From Chrysemys picta bellii (Eukaryota; Chordata; Testudines; Emydidae): DNA of 64,000 nucleotides. The position numbers were made by a program, and so were the translations under genes. A model generated the notes under the pieces. It saw only the letters and a list, made by a program, of their open reading frames with translations, searched no databases and was not told the origin of the DNA. The stretch lies in the NCBI RefSeq assembly GCF_011386835.1, contig NC_088799.1, forward strand, positions 76,031,302 through 76,095,301, in the 5' to 3' direction. Below are positions 40,961 to 51,329 of this stretch, piece after piece (within the stretch, counting starts at the first letter, position 1; every line of letters starts with the position of its first letter).

Positions 40961-41000
40961 TATATTATATCTATCTATATAGATAGATATATAGATATCT
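40961..41000. repeat. TATC/GATA microsatellite, palindromic
   Basis: ATCTATCTATATAGATAGAT and its surroundings form a self-complementary short tandem repeat. Confidence 0.85.
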
Positions 41001-41079
41001 CAAAAACTTTTGGGGGAAATTAGCAACAGACAAAGCTGTCTGCCAACAACTGCTGCAGCGAGTTTTACCATTACAGCTG

Positions 41080-41471
41080 TGTGACAGAGTACTGAGATCT
41101 GACAGGTGGGTCAGCACCCTGATCACTGTCACCTCGGTTCCCCCTGTGATGACTGGTTGAATAATTAGCTAATCAGAAGGAGAGGCTGGGGAAGGTAAGC
41201 AACTGATGAGCCCTGAGCTGAACAACCTGATAGAAGTCAGGAAGGACATGTTTGTTATGAGGAAGAGGAGCCCAGGGGAAGATGAAAGAGCTTCCTAGAG
41301 CCAGAAGGGCTGAAAGATGTAGGGATTTAAAACTGTAGTGTAGCATTGTGCTGGTGTGGGTGGAAGAGTTTAGAATAAAATGCAGCCTGAACACTAAAAA
41401 AAGTGGGTCTGAGCAGTTTCTGGGGCATCAGAGGACTGGGACAGAACATAGCCCTGTCCCTGACTGCCACA
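41080..41471 (+). repeat. probable solo LTR
   Basis: A 392-bp block with TGTGACAG at its left edge and CTGCCACA at its right, an imperfect inverted pair of the TG...CA type. An AATAAA lies at 41374-41379, in the position expected of an LTR. No target duplication was found (left AGC, right CCC), so it may be truncated or a different type of repeat. Confidence 0.5.
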
Positions 41472-42147
41472 CCCATCTCCTGTGACCCCAGACTTTCATC
41501 TTAATCCTTAGACATGTCCTGACCCACCCAGGCCAAAAAGAGGGACCCAGGGGACATTGCCACTTCATTGGCTCCAGCTAAATCCCACACACAACCTGGG
41601 ATATGAGAAAGATGGACTGACAGACAGAGACACACACTTTTGTTCTTTTCCTTTCCCACTTTATTTCTCTTTCCTATCCCTCTCCTTTTGCCTTCTGTCT
41701 AAAGGAAAGTCTGGCATAGCCAGCAAAGACTGTATATTTTGCAACACTGCTGTAACCTCTGACCAGAGAGGCAGCTAAAAGCAATGCTTTAAACAGATCG
41801 ATGCTGGTACAAGTTTACCAGGTCTTGGAATGATAAAACCATGTGGCTATGCCTATATTTTTCCAGCAGTGAGACTGCAAGTAAAAGTCAATACGAGAGA
41901 CAGGAAATGTAGCATCTACCTTTGCTATTCTTTTCTTTCTCCCCCCTTTGTATGGGTTGGTCTTGTTTTGCTGTCTAGGAAATGGGACTGGACTTGAACA
42001 GCAACAGCAGTATCTCCACCCCACCTCAATGAAATTCAGCAGGGACAATTACCACCTGAATAACTGTTAAATGCACTGGTTCCCTTCTAAAAACTCTCCA
42101 GCTACAGGGGAAAAGAACAAGGAATGTTAAAATGAAAGCCTTAGCTA
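41472..42147. other. intron, nothing recognised
   Basis: Mixed sequence between the probable LTR and the palindromic Penelope-type insertion. A CT-rich block at 41640-41700 is low complexity. Frames of 73-77 codons have no product. Confidence 0.5.
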
Positions 42148-42160
42148 ACACTTTACATTT

Positions 42161-42389
42161 AGCAACAGAGGGTCCTGTGGCACCTTTGAGACTAACAGAA
42201 GTATTGGGAGCATAAGCTTTCGTGGGTAAGAACCTCACTTCTTCAGATGCAAGACTTGCATCTGAAGAAGTGAGGTTCTTACCCACGAAAGCTTATGCTC
42301 CCAATACTTCTGTTAGTCTCAAAGGTGCCACAGGACCCTCTGTTGCTTTTTACAGATTCAGACTAACACGGCTACCCCTCTGATACTTG
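42161..42389 (+). mobile_element. short palindromic Penelope-type insertion with 13-bp TSD
   Basis: Two 93-bp arms (42161-42253 and 42255-42347) are exact reverse complements separated by one base. They are followed by a 3' tail with CAGACTAACACGGCTACCCC. The direct repeat ACACTTTACATTT lies at 42148-42160 and 42390-42402. The arm matches the terminal block of the larger Penelope-like element at 47904-49121. The exact arms and exact target duplication suggest a young insertion or ongoing arm-to-arm conversion. Confidence 0.9.
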
Positions 42390-42602
42390 ACACTTTACAT
42401 TTAAAATATTTTAACTGTTTTTCCTTCTTTCCTATATCTTTAATAAAAGGTTTTAAAGGATTTATCATGAATTTGCCATGGTGCTAAGCAGGCTGAGGTC
42501 TCTGCATACCAAACCAGAAACCTTGTTTAAAGCTGTTTCATGTTGGACAGTTACAGGGTTGTGGTAACACCTTTGATTCTTTGGGTTCTTTATTCCATCC
42601 GA

Positions 42603-42856
42603 GGGTATGTCTACACTACAAGCACCACAGCAGCAAAGCTGCACCACTGTAGCTATGTTGCTGTGGTGTAGACACTACAGTAACATAAGGGTTTTTCCCC
42701 ATCACTGTAGTAAATCCACCTCCTTGAGCGGTGGCTAGTTCACTACACTAGGGGTTAGATCAACCTACCTATGTTGCAAAGGATGTGAATATTTTTTTTT
42801 AAACAGCCCTGAGTGATATAGTTAAGTCAACCTAAGTTTTATGTATAAACCAGGCC
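42603..42856. mobile_element. Harbinger-type MITE, diverged copy
   Basis: The left end GGGTATGTCTACACTACAAG matches the GTCTACACTA signature of the 31-32 kb MITEs. The right end GTATAAACCAGGCC is a diverged inverted counterpart. Internally ACACCAC-type and TAGCTATGTTGCTGTGGTGTA segments pair with the GCACCACAGCAGCAAAGC side. I could not confirm a target duplication. Confidence 0.6.
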
Positions 42857-43109
42857 TATGTACAATCCTTACATCACATAAATCAGGAAGGAAACACAGT
42901 TTCTTAAGATGGGGATACTGAAAAAAAATTCCAAAACTACTTTGTTTAATAAGCATAATAAGCTTTTGACTTCTGTAAGGGAAGACCTTAAATAGATGGT
43001 GGAAGCAAAGCCAGACAGGGTCTCAGAGGGAAGTGTGGACTGTAATGTGATGGCAATAACTCAGACTGGTATGAGCATGATGCCAGGTTTGCAGAGTAGA
43101 CATTTTGAG

Positions 43110-43275
43110 AGAGGAATTTTTTCAAAAAATGCCTAAGTGATTATGGAACCAGATTGCCATTTTCAAAAGTGACTTAGGCACTTAGAAGCCTAAGGCCCTT
43201 TTACTTTCATCTGACTTTTGAAAATAGGACTCATTCTCCTGAATCAATTAGGTGCTTTGAAAATTCTACCCAGTG
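43110..43275. repeat. interspersed repeat, CTTAGGCACTTAG family
   Basis: Contains the same TTTCAAAAGTGACTTAGGCA core as 6755-6850. An inverted counterpart (CTGACTTTTGAAAATAGG and TTAGGTGCTTTGAAAATTC) gives a partly palindromic layout. Confidence 0.55.
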
Positions 43276-43891
43276 TCTAGCAAATCAGTATAGTTTGTCT
43301 GCATCCAGGAGGTAAACCAGAGGCTGAGATTAGCTGTAATGAAGCTGATATGCTCCAATGAAAGAGAGAGGGATATCCTGGCCCAGTAAATACATTTAGA
43401 AACTGGACTGTACACTGTACAGTAGGTGAAATGGGCCAAACATATGCCCCTGCTCTGAAGACCTTGCAATCTAACAGCATATGGGGTATAATAAAACCAA
43501 ACAGAACAATCACAGAATGGGTATTTCGGCTGGAACACTTTAGATAGAGATTTTATACGGAATTTTTGAAAGCAGAGGAGGAAGGCACTTTGCATAGGTT
43601 AACAGGAAGAAGCATTTTCTAAAGCTATGGGGAAGCATGAAAATAGGTATGAACCAGGCACATGCATAGGAGATGACAGGTGAGAAACAGGGAGCAGAAC
43701 AGATTGCAAGAATAATGGGTAAAAATGTTAATGGGGATGGCATTACAGAGAACTTTGAAAATGAAATTAGACAATTAAAATGAATACTTTTTTTGTTAAG
43801 CAGACATTCCTGCTGGCATTAAACAAAGGAGATGAATGGAGTAAATCTTCAAATCCTTAGAGGAATAGCAAATTCATAACAAAAGAAATTA

Positions 43892-44175
43892 GGAGTTGTC
43901 TACATAGGGACACTCAGGAAAATTAACTGAAGGTGTGAATTTAAAGTGGATTAGGTAAACCACATTAAACCCCTGTGTGGATGCTCTTATTCAGAATTAT
44001 AGTTGCCTTAAATTAGATTTATTTTAATGTTAAGCAAAATCAAATTAAGGCCACTTCAATTCTGAATAAAAATATCCACAGGGGTTTAATGTGATTTAAC
44101 TAATCCACTTTAAATTCACACCTTTAACTAATTTGGATTAGTTTTCCTGAGTGTCCTCTTGTAGACAATAAACCC
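43892..44175. mobile_element. long-inverted-repeat MITE with TTA TSD
   Basis: A 284-bp element almost entirely made of two inverted arms of about 130 bp. The left arm runs from GGAGTTGTCTACATAGG through GACACTCAGG and GTGAATTTAAAGTGGATTAG. The right arm is its near-exact complement, ending GTAGACAATAAACCC. Both sides carry TTA (43889-43891 and 44176-44178), as for PIF/Harbinger targets. The TTGTCTAC end is shared with the other Harbinger-type MITEs here. Confidence 0.82.
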
Positions 44176-44445
44176 TTAGGTTGTCTGCTAGGACACCAAT
44201 GGAGATGGACTGAGAAGTAAGGTGGGGGGGGGGGCAGGGAAAATCAACTCTATAAAACAAACAAAGTCCTAGGTAAAAGTATGACATTTAAGGAACAGGA
44301 ATTCCCACTGGAGGTGATTTTGCTGATAGAAAACTGCCTATAAAATGATATGTTCTGTTATTAAAATGCCTGCATTTGGTGTCTGTGCTTAAAGAGAGGG
44401 GAAGCTGCTCAGTGGAACAGTATTTACAGCTTCTGGTTTACCCAA

Positions 44446-44588
44446 AGGTTTCAGAGTAGCAGCCGTGTTAGTCTGTATCCGCAAAAAGAAGAACAGGAGG
44501 ACTTCTGGCACCTTAGAGACTAACAAATTTATTAGAGCATTATTTATTAGTCTCTAAGGTGCCACAAGTCCTCCTGTTCTTCTTTTTG
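44446..44588 (+). mobile_element. short inverted-repeat Penelope-type insertion with 12-bp TSD
   Basis: A 143-bp insertion flanked by TGGTTTACCCAA at 44434-44445 and 44589-44600. It contains a head beginning GTTTCAGAGTAGCAGCCGTG. Next comes an arm running from the GCAAAAAGAAGAAC motif to the ACTAACAAATTTATT region, followed by a nearly exact inverted copy of that arm ending CTTCTTTTTG. I recognise this terminal block as a common turtle repeat. The sense-plus-inverted layout matches the other Penelope-type insertions here. It has no coding capacity. Confidence 0.82.
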
Positions 44589-44600
44589 TGGTTTACCCAA

Positions 44601-46194
44601 GTTAGCACTGATGCCAGGAAATATCCAAGTCCAGTTACAGCATCCAAGCAAAACTCAGCAGTGGGTGGAGAGAGAGCATCAATAATAAACACAATTTGCA
44701 GAATACAAATGTCTAGACAACCATACGCTCTATTTTACTAAAATACCAAACCACCTAGATATTAAAGCAATGCCACCTTTCTAATGCAGTGAAATACCCA
44801 ATTGTGCAATGGAACATTAAATAGTCTCTACGTTTGTTAAATCACCACACTTTGTTATTACAGTTTAAAGTAAACCAGCCTCTGTAACATGGAAACAGAG
44901 AGGATGGTTGCATTGTTGTGTTTATTCTAAATCAGGGTGTTTTTATAAATCTTAACTTTATTCTGAATATATATATTAAGATTATGCAGCACCACTAATC
45001 TACCAAGACATGACAGAAGTCAGAAGCATACTCAGGAAGAGTCTAGGTGAGCAGTGAAAAGGATGTTTAGCAACCATAAAAAAGGACTTTTTTGATTGTT
45101 CGTTTCTTTTAATTTTAAGGTGAAATGTAACGCTACATTGAAAATTAAGGATCCAATCGTGCAAACACTTAGGCGCTTCTGTGGGACTACTCACATGCTG
45201 GTGTTTTCAGAATAAAGGACTAACCCTATTGCTATCAAGGTCAATGGAAAATTTTCCATTGATTCAGGGGGACCACAATTTGATTATAAGGTTAGCCCCA
45301 AAATAGGTACTGAATACCCCTTTTAATGTTGCTTATCAGACCAATACAAGTCACGGCGCAATGTAACACAGGACAAATGTAGCAATGGTGAATTCTGTGA
45401 TGTTTTTAGCAATCCAGGAAGTACTAGTAGATTTCAAGGAGGGAAAAACTAAATTTAAAAAACATTTTAATTTCTTCATTGAAAGCATTCTATCATCTGG
45501 TTAGTGGGGGATTTGAGCACATTTCTGATTTTATCTTAATTTTCATTTTGTTCTTGCAACTAACCTTAAACATGATCAGTGCCTTATATCTGGCAGCAGT
45601 GTCCAATGGGTGACAATTACATAAAGTGAAAACTGTTTTCCAATCAAAAGATATTTTCAATAAAATACGTTTCAGGAAAGTGTACTAGGGAACAATTGAA
45701 TGTTTACGCCTTTTTTGTTATTAATGGTTTTTTTCCCCAATTTAAATTTACAACTTTAGGTCAATCTTAAACTGATTTAAGGCTTTAGAATATAGTTTTC
45801 GGTTAATTTTTTCCCCCTAAAAAATAGATAACTGGAGGAACAAGAAGAGATAAATTGGCTAGCATTTGGGTAGAATGTAGTAGGTTAGAAAAGTTTTTTT
45901 TAAAATGCATTTTTATTAAGTGCATGAACATTTGGTCTGATGTATAGTCCATTGAAGTCAATGGAAAGATTTCCAGTGGGCCTTGGATAAGGTCCATTGT
46001 GTCCATCTTTAAGTACTTACCTCCTAATAATAAAAAATACTGAATGAGTATTAAGCTATAATATTAAATGGCTATAAGATTCATCAAATCAAAATAAGTT
46101 TCTCAAACAAAGAAAGGTCACAAATCCTCAATGAGGATTATGGCCATGCTAAACTTCATCTTTCAAACTTCTGCTTTTTGTGCATTAGTCCTCT
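44601..46194. other. intron with faint old repeats, no gene
   Basis: Two places carry the old GACTTCAATGG-type motif: about 45145-45290 (ATCCAATCGTGCAAACACTT and a TGGAAAATTTTCCATTGA hairpin) and about 45940-46005 (CCATTGAAGTCAATGGAAAG). The rest is AT-rich and unrecognised. Confidence 0.5.
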
Positions 46195-46700
46195 TTGAAA
46201 AGAAGTCCGGTTTTTCATTCCAGTCCTAGTCCCACCACAGAAAGTCCAAGTCTCCCCCACATTCTCAATCTCCTTGCCCAGCTAATCCCAGTTACCCCTC
46301 TGGCCCTTAATCTGATCTCTTTTCCCTCTTCCCAGCCCTCTGTTTCTACCACATGTTCCCCATCCCCACTGACAACCAGACCCACAGCCCTCCCCAGCCT
46401 CCTCGTCCAATCTCAGTGTCCTCCCCACCCCAGCTTCTTGTCCCAGTCTCTTTGCCCAGCCAGTCTCAGTTCTTCCTATGGACCCTAGTTCCTCAAGAGC
46501 TCGGACTCCTCCTCCCTCCCACCCACAGGTTCCTAATCCCTTGCATCGCCAGCTCCAATCTTTGCTGCCCATTTCCCAGTCTCCCACCCCCTGCCAGCTC
46601 TAGACCCACCCCCAGGATCCTTGTCCCAGTCTACTTCCTCCACTCTCTTCCAGCCTCTAGTCCAGCCCTTATCTTCTCTGCATTTGAATTAGCTTCCTCA
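46195..46700. repeat. CT-rich degenerate minisatellite-like block
   Basis: Repeated irregular pieces such as CCCAGTCTC, TTGCCCAGC, CCTTGTCCCAGTCT and CAGCCTCT on a C/T-rich strand. The 158-codon plus-strand open frame and its Gly/Trp-rich minus counterpart come from this composition and are not genes. Confidence 0.55.
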
Positions 46701-47891
46701 TCCATACTATCCATGCCCAGCAGAGGCATCATTGGAAGTGTAAGAAACACAAGCTCCCTGTTCTCAGTTCCAGTGCCCTGTCATGGCCATTTTTGTCTAA
46801 GTCATAAACAATTGAAAACAGGATTATAATGGAACCTGTTGTGGTGGTGTAACCAGCCCCACCTACAATCTAGCATTTGCTTTTAATAGTCTGATATATA
46901 CAAATGTCAATTTTAAGTTGTACAAGAAACAACTTTGTACAATTTCCTGTCACTTGTTAATAGGCAAGTGATTTGCCTGGCATTATATAAGTGAAAAAAT
47001 GAAGACTGAAGTGAATGAAGTCCTACCTTTTTTAAAATCAAAATGACAAAAGGAAGAAGCTACAGGTCTTCTGAATTGTTGGGCCGTGATGTATCATGAG
47101 ATTAATGAATATCATTTCCAGAAAGTCTGCCAGAAACTAGAATTGATCTTAAAGCTGGTTCTGGAAGACAAATGTCACGTACAAGGTGCATCACGTTTTC
47201 AGATACAAGTCCATACCCTTTGCTGAGTCACATTTCACAGCAATCTTAATCTGTAGTTTTGTGAGCGGTGCTGCTACTGTTGTACCAGCTGCATTTTCCA
47301 TACAATGGATGAAATACAGAAGGGGCTGCACTTGCCCTTCGTAATAAAGGTTTTTAAACCTTTCAGAAGCTACATCTGTTTTCTTTGATAGAAATACAAC
47401 AGCAGCCTGCAGCCATATTTGAAACAAGTGTGGCTGAGGCATGAGCCAGCAATGCTAGATGATTTTAAAAGCAAGCACGTATCTAGCTCCCATTTACTTG
47501 ATTATGTGCTTTCAAGTTCCAGGAGATACTGTGGCAGAGTTGAGACTGCTTTGGCACGGATTCGGTGTCATTATGATATTTATTTTAAAGGGGCAAGGTT
47601 TCTGCCAACTGTGAGGCAAGCACTTGTATCCTCACGCTGCGCCTGACTCACAACACACACAGCTCTGTCTCTTCAGAGAGCCACACTGGGCACTGCTCTA
47701 TTCCATTTTCACTTTTACTTACCCAAGTGGCATTTTAAGATTACACTCCAAACACTTTTCTTAGAAAGTAGATATTGAAAGATTTCAATAAAAAAAAAAT
47801 CAGAAATGTAAATTGAATTGAAATAGCTTGGATCCAGATTTTGCCAGAATTTATGGGCATTTTTAATCCACTGTTTTGATTCAGGTCCAAC
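46701..47891. other. intron, no gene recognised
   Basis: An 83-codon minus frame (47191-47442) and a 75-codon plus frame (47419-47646) adjoin each other. Neither shows a domain I recognise. They may be pieces of an old element, but I cannot name it. Confidence 0.45.
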
Positions 47892-47903
47892 ACAAAATAT
47901 AGG

Positions 47904-49121
47904 AAGCAACAGAGGGTCCTATGGCACCTTTAAGACTAACAGACGTATTGGGAGCATAAGCTTTCGTGGGTAAGAACCTCACTTCTTCACATGCAAGACT
48001 TGCACATGATGGCATATATAACATTGGTGGACGTTCAGGTGAATGAGCTGGTGATGTTGTAGCTGATCTGGTTAGGTCCTGTGATGGTGTTGCTGGTGTA
48101 GATATGTGGGCAAGATCTTCACCAAGCATTCTCAAAACTACGATACCCACACAAGGAAATAAAGAAACAAAATCAACAGAGCCAGACGTGTACCGAGAAA
48201 CCTCCTGCTACAAGACAGGCCCAAAAAAGAAACCAACAGAACTCCACTGGCCATCACATACAGTCCTCAGCTTAAACCTCTCCAACACATCAGTGATCTA
48301 CAACCCATCCTGGACAATGATCCCTCGCTTTCACAGACCTTGGGAGGCAGGCCAGTCCTTGTCCACAGACAACCTGCCATATGCCTTAAGCATATTCTCA
48401 CCAGCAACCACGCACCGCACCATAACAACTCTAACTCAGGAACCAACCCACGCAACAAACCTCGATGCCAACTCTGCCCACTTATCTACACCAGCAACAC
48501 CATCACAGGACCTAACCAGATCAGCTACAACATCACCGGCTCGTTCACCTGCACGTCCACCAATGTTATATATGCCATCATGTGCCAGCAATGCCCCTCT
48601 GCTATGTACCTGGGCCAAACTGGACAGTCACTACGCAAGAGGATAAATGGACACAAGTCAGATATCAGGAATGGCAATATACAAAAACCTGTAGGAGAAC
48701 ACTTCAACCTCCCTGGCCACACAATAGCAGATGTAAAGGTAGCCATCTTACAGCAAAAAAACTTCAGGACCAGACTCCAAAGAGAAACTGCTGAGCTCCA
48801 GTTCATTTGCAAATTTGACACCATCAGATCAGGATTAAACAAAGACTGTGAATGGCTATCCAACTACAGAAGCAGTTTCTCCTCCCTTGGTGTTCACACC
48901 TCAACTGCTAGCAGAGCACCTCACCCTCCCTGATTGAACTAACCTCGTTATCTCCATACTAATTTATACCTGCCTCTGGAAATTTCCATTACTTGCATCT
49001 GAAGAAGTGAGGTTCTTACCTACGAAAGCTTATGCTCCCAATACTTCTGTTAGTCTTAAAGGTGCCACAGGACCCTCTGTTGCTTTTTACAGATTCAGAC
49101 TAACACGGCTACCCCTCTGAT
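47904..49121 (+). mobile_element. Penelope-like element, truncated, inverted 5' part
   Basis: A 1218-bp insertion bounded by the direct repeat ACAAAATATAGG at 47892-47903 and 49122-49133. The left part (to about 48118) is an inverted copy of two later segments: the terminal block at about 48990-49087 and part of the coding region at about 48480-48590. The rest reads forward through an endonuclease-coding region to a 3' tail ending CCCCTCTGAT. Such partly inverted 5' ends are typical of Penelope-like elements. The terminal block is nearly the same as that of the palindromic insertion at 42161-42389, so the two belong to one family. The element lacks the reverse transcriptase portion, so it is not autonomous. 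Confidence 0.88.
48340..48933 (+). pseudogene. GIY-YIG endonuclease domain of a Penelope-like element
   Basis: An open frame of 197 codons; the first methionine is only the first ATG of a 5'-truncated reading frame. It contains a cysteine-bearing segment (CQLCP), then the GIY-YIG core VIYAIMCQQCPSAMYLGQTG with LRKRINGH following and VGEHFN further on. These supply the expected aromatic, arginine and glutamate positions of a GIY-YIG nuclease. In Penelope-like retroelements this domain is C-terminal to the reverse transcriptase and nicks the target DNA. Upstream coding DNA in the same orientation continues back to about 48120, but the reverse transcriptase is absent, so the frame is a relic of the C-terminal region. 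The endonuclease part itself shows no stop. Confidence 0.88.
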
Positions 49122-49606
49122 ACAAAATATAGGCTCACTAAAGAAAATCATGGGCCCGGTTTACACTGTTATAAAAGGAACTGGTTCCCCATATGATAAT
49201 GTAAACAAAGCTGACCAGTTCTGAGGGTGGTTGAACCTGGTTCCTGAGGAGAGGAGATGAAGTGAAGTGAGGATATCCTTGCCAATGGGGAGCTCATGTA
49301 AGTGGGCTTTCTGCTCCTCCTCCCTGAGCTGATCACCACAGACCTTGATTTCTTTTCACCTTCCTGGGGCCAAAGATATGGCATTAGCCACTTGTGGTGT
49401 TTAGATGCTGCTTGTAATTATTAGAACTGGGAGCACTGGCTGTTGGGAGTCTGAAAGGACAGGAAACAGGAAGGAGGGGGGAGGAGTTGAGGAGGCTGGG
49501 AGAGTTACAGGGTGTGCAGCTACAGCTTGGAGAAGAGACTTCCGCTGTAAATAAAGTTCTGTTAAAGTTTGTTAATACCTTGTGTGGTGGATACAACATT
49601 TTGGCG

Positions 49607-49822
49607 ATGAGGATGGATCTTCTGCCTCTGAATCCACCTGCACCCTTTCTGCAAAGCCCAGGTGAGCCTCCAATTGCTTTAACTGCCTGGATCCATATGT
49701 TTGAGGCTTATCTGCTTGCAATCAGTGCTACAGAGATTTCTGAAGTAAGAAAGTGTGCTCTGCTAATCCACTGCCTTGGAGCAGAAGGGCAGTGTATATT
49801 TTATAATTTTCCCCTTGCAGAT
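49607..49822 (+). pseudogene. gypsy gag, 5' part
   Basis: The frame starts at ATG 49607 or at ATG 49613, just after the primer-binding-like leader. It encodes the capsid-like N-terminal part of Gag, with ALTAWIHMFEAYLLAI and VRKCALLIHCLGAEGQ. The frame is then cut by the solo LTR beginning at 49823. Gag forms the particle that packages the retrotransposon RNA. Confidence 0.75.
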
Positions 49823-50456
49823 TGTTGGGATCCACTAGGCATAGCTACTAGGTAACTCGGGAGAGTGGAAAGCCAAAGTGTCGATGAAACTCTTTTGCTC
49901 TGGGCCTATCTGAAACCCCCAGACTCCATCTTGTGAACTGTCATCTACTTCTGTGCTAACTGCTTACATGTTAAAGCAGAAATGTATTGGTCAGCGTTTC
50001 TAGCAAATGGCTGCAGTTTCACTCACATTAGCAGAAATAATAAAGATAAGGAGGAGGGAACAGAGAGATAGTTAGTTTGCAGTTGTTTTCCCATATATCC
50101 CCAAGGCATTTAGTGCAAAGGGTCAAGGGATGTACCTTGTTCTCCCTTCAAAATGACAAATGTATCCGCAACAGATGTCTCTTGTATCCCCTTCCCCAAA
50201 ATAATATGTATTCTGCGTAACCTGTTATCTATCGGTCAGCATAATGACGCAAAAGAATGAATGCTAAGTTGTTTGTCTCTCTGTATAAAAGAGGCTCAGT
50301 TGTGCTTGTAAGGTGTGTCTCTTCTGGCATAAGTCGAGGAGCACCCTCTCAGCTGACTGACAAATAAAGGTCCTGGTACCCGTCTTCTTGTCTCTCCGTG
50401 CCTCCTTGGTGTAATTAGGTAAGCTCCGGGGGGAAACGGGCCCTATTTGGCCAACA
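49823..50456 (+). mobile_element. solo LTR nested in gypsy gag
   Basis: A 634-bp sequence with 6-bp inverted ends TGTTGG and CCAACA. It contains a TATA-like TATAAAAG near 50284 and an AATAAA near 50364. No internal coding region, primer-binding site or polypurine tract follows, so it is a solo LTR left by LTR-LTR recombination. Gag coding resumes in frame directly after it. The flanks share GAT, or CAGAT if the repeat overlaps the terminal CA. It resembles LTRs of gamma-type endogenous retroviruses in layout; the family is not determined. Confidence 0.8.
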
Positions 50457-50746
50457 GATGATAAATATGAGACTGCACTCACTGCATTAAAGAACTTTTT
50501 TGTGCCAAAAGTGAATGTAGTAGCTAATCGCTACAGATTTCGCCAGCGTGAGCAGAAACCAGGGGAGACTATAATGCAGTATATTGCTTCCCTGAGGAGT
50601 CTGATTGCAACGTGTGACTTTGGGAATATGGCAGATGAGATGATTAGAGACCAGCTCATTGAGAAAACCACCATGCTTCGTGTAAGAGAATGCTTACTTC
50701 TAGAACCACAACTTACACTAGAAAAAGCAATAACCATTGCTACTTA
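50457..50746 (+). pseudogene. gypsy gag, 3' capsid part
   Basis: Continues Gag after the nested LTR. It shows the retrotransposon capsid pattern YRFRQREQKPGETIMQYIAS, in which the charged-rich start precedes the conserved ETIMQY segment, and LRVRECLLLEPQLTLEKAI. A TAG stop at about 50745 ends the frame. The same frame, with at least one more stop near 50845, leads into the zinc-knuckle segment. Confidence 0.8.
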
Positions 50747-50894
50747 GATTGAGTCAGCTACAGCTGAAGCCAAAATAACGAGCAAAGATGCAGGAGGCCC
50801 AGTCCAGGCTGTGACTCCTTTGCAGAAAAGTTCACTATCACTGTAGACAAACAATTGCAAAAGGAAAACTAATGAAAAGCCACTGAATCAGCAA

Positions 50895-51329
50895 ATGCAA
50901 AATACAGTAAAAGCATGCTTTCGCTGTGGATCCCCACAACATCTTGCAAACTACACAGGATGTCCAGCAAAAGTAGCTCAGTGCAATCATTGCAAAAAGA
51001 TTCGGCATTTTGCTAAAGTATGTCGCAGTAGCCAGTTCAATCAACAGGTGCATGCAGTTACAATACCAGATGTTACTGTGCTGAGTGTAGACAAAATCAC
51101 TACTGCACATATTCCAGAACAGATAAAGTGCACTGTAAATGTTTCTGCCATACCCTCAAGCAAATCACACTCTATTCAGCTAATGTTGGACACTGGCTCA
51201 GCAGTATCTATACTACCTGATTCCATCCATTTGCATTACTTTAAGATGTGCCTCTTACTGAACCCAAACTTCACTTGGTATGCTATTTGCAAAACCATAT
51301 TCCAGTGCATGGCTGCCAGCCAGCAATAG
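50895..51329 (+). pseudogene. gypsy nucleocapsid zinc knuckles and protease
   Basis: The nucleocapsid part has two CCHC-type knuckles starting at about 50916. The first is C-x2-C-x4-H-x6-C, longer than the usual H-x4-C. The second is a canonical C-x2-C-x4-H-x4-C in which the usual Gly before His is Arg. The aspartic protease follows with its active-site LMLDTGSAVSILPDS (DTG at about 51189). The frame is lost near 51240 and continues in another frame (51248-51700). Confidence 0.85.

Noticed and set aside
42161..42389. Hammerhead ribozyme, as known from some Penelope-like elements
   Set aside because: I looked for CTGATGA followed by a stem and GAAA in the Penelope-type tails here. The CTCTGATAC tail lacks the needed core and no matching GAAA pairing was found.
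46353..46829. 158-codon open frame as a gene
   Set aside because: It is Pro/Ser/Thr-rich low complexity produced by a CT-rich repetitive block, with an equally long Gly/Trp-rich frame on the other strand.
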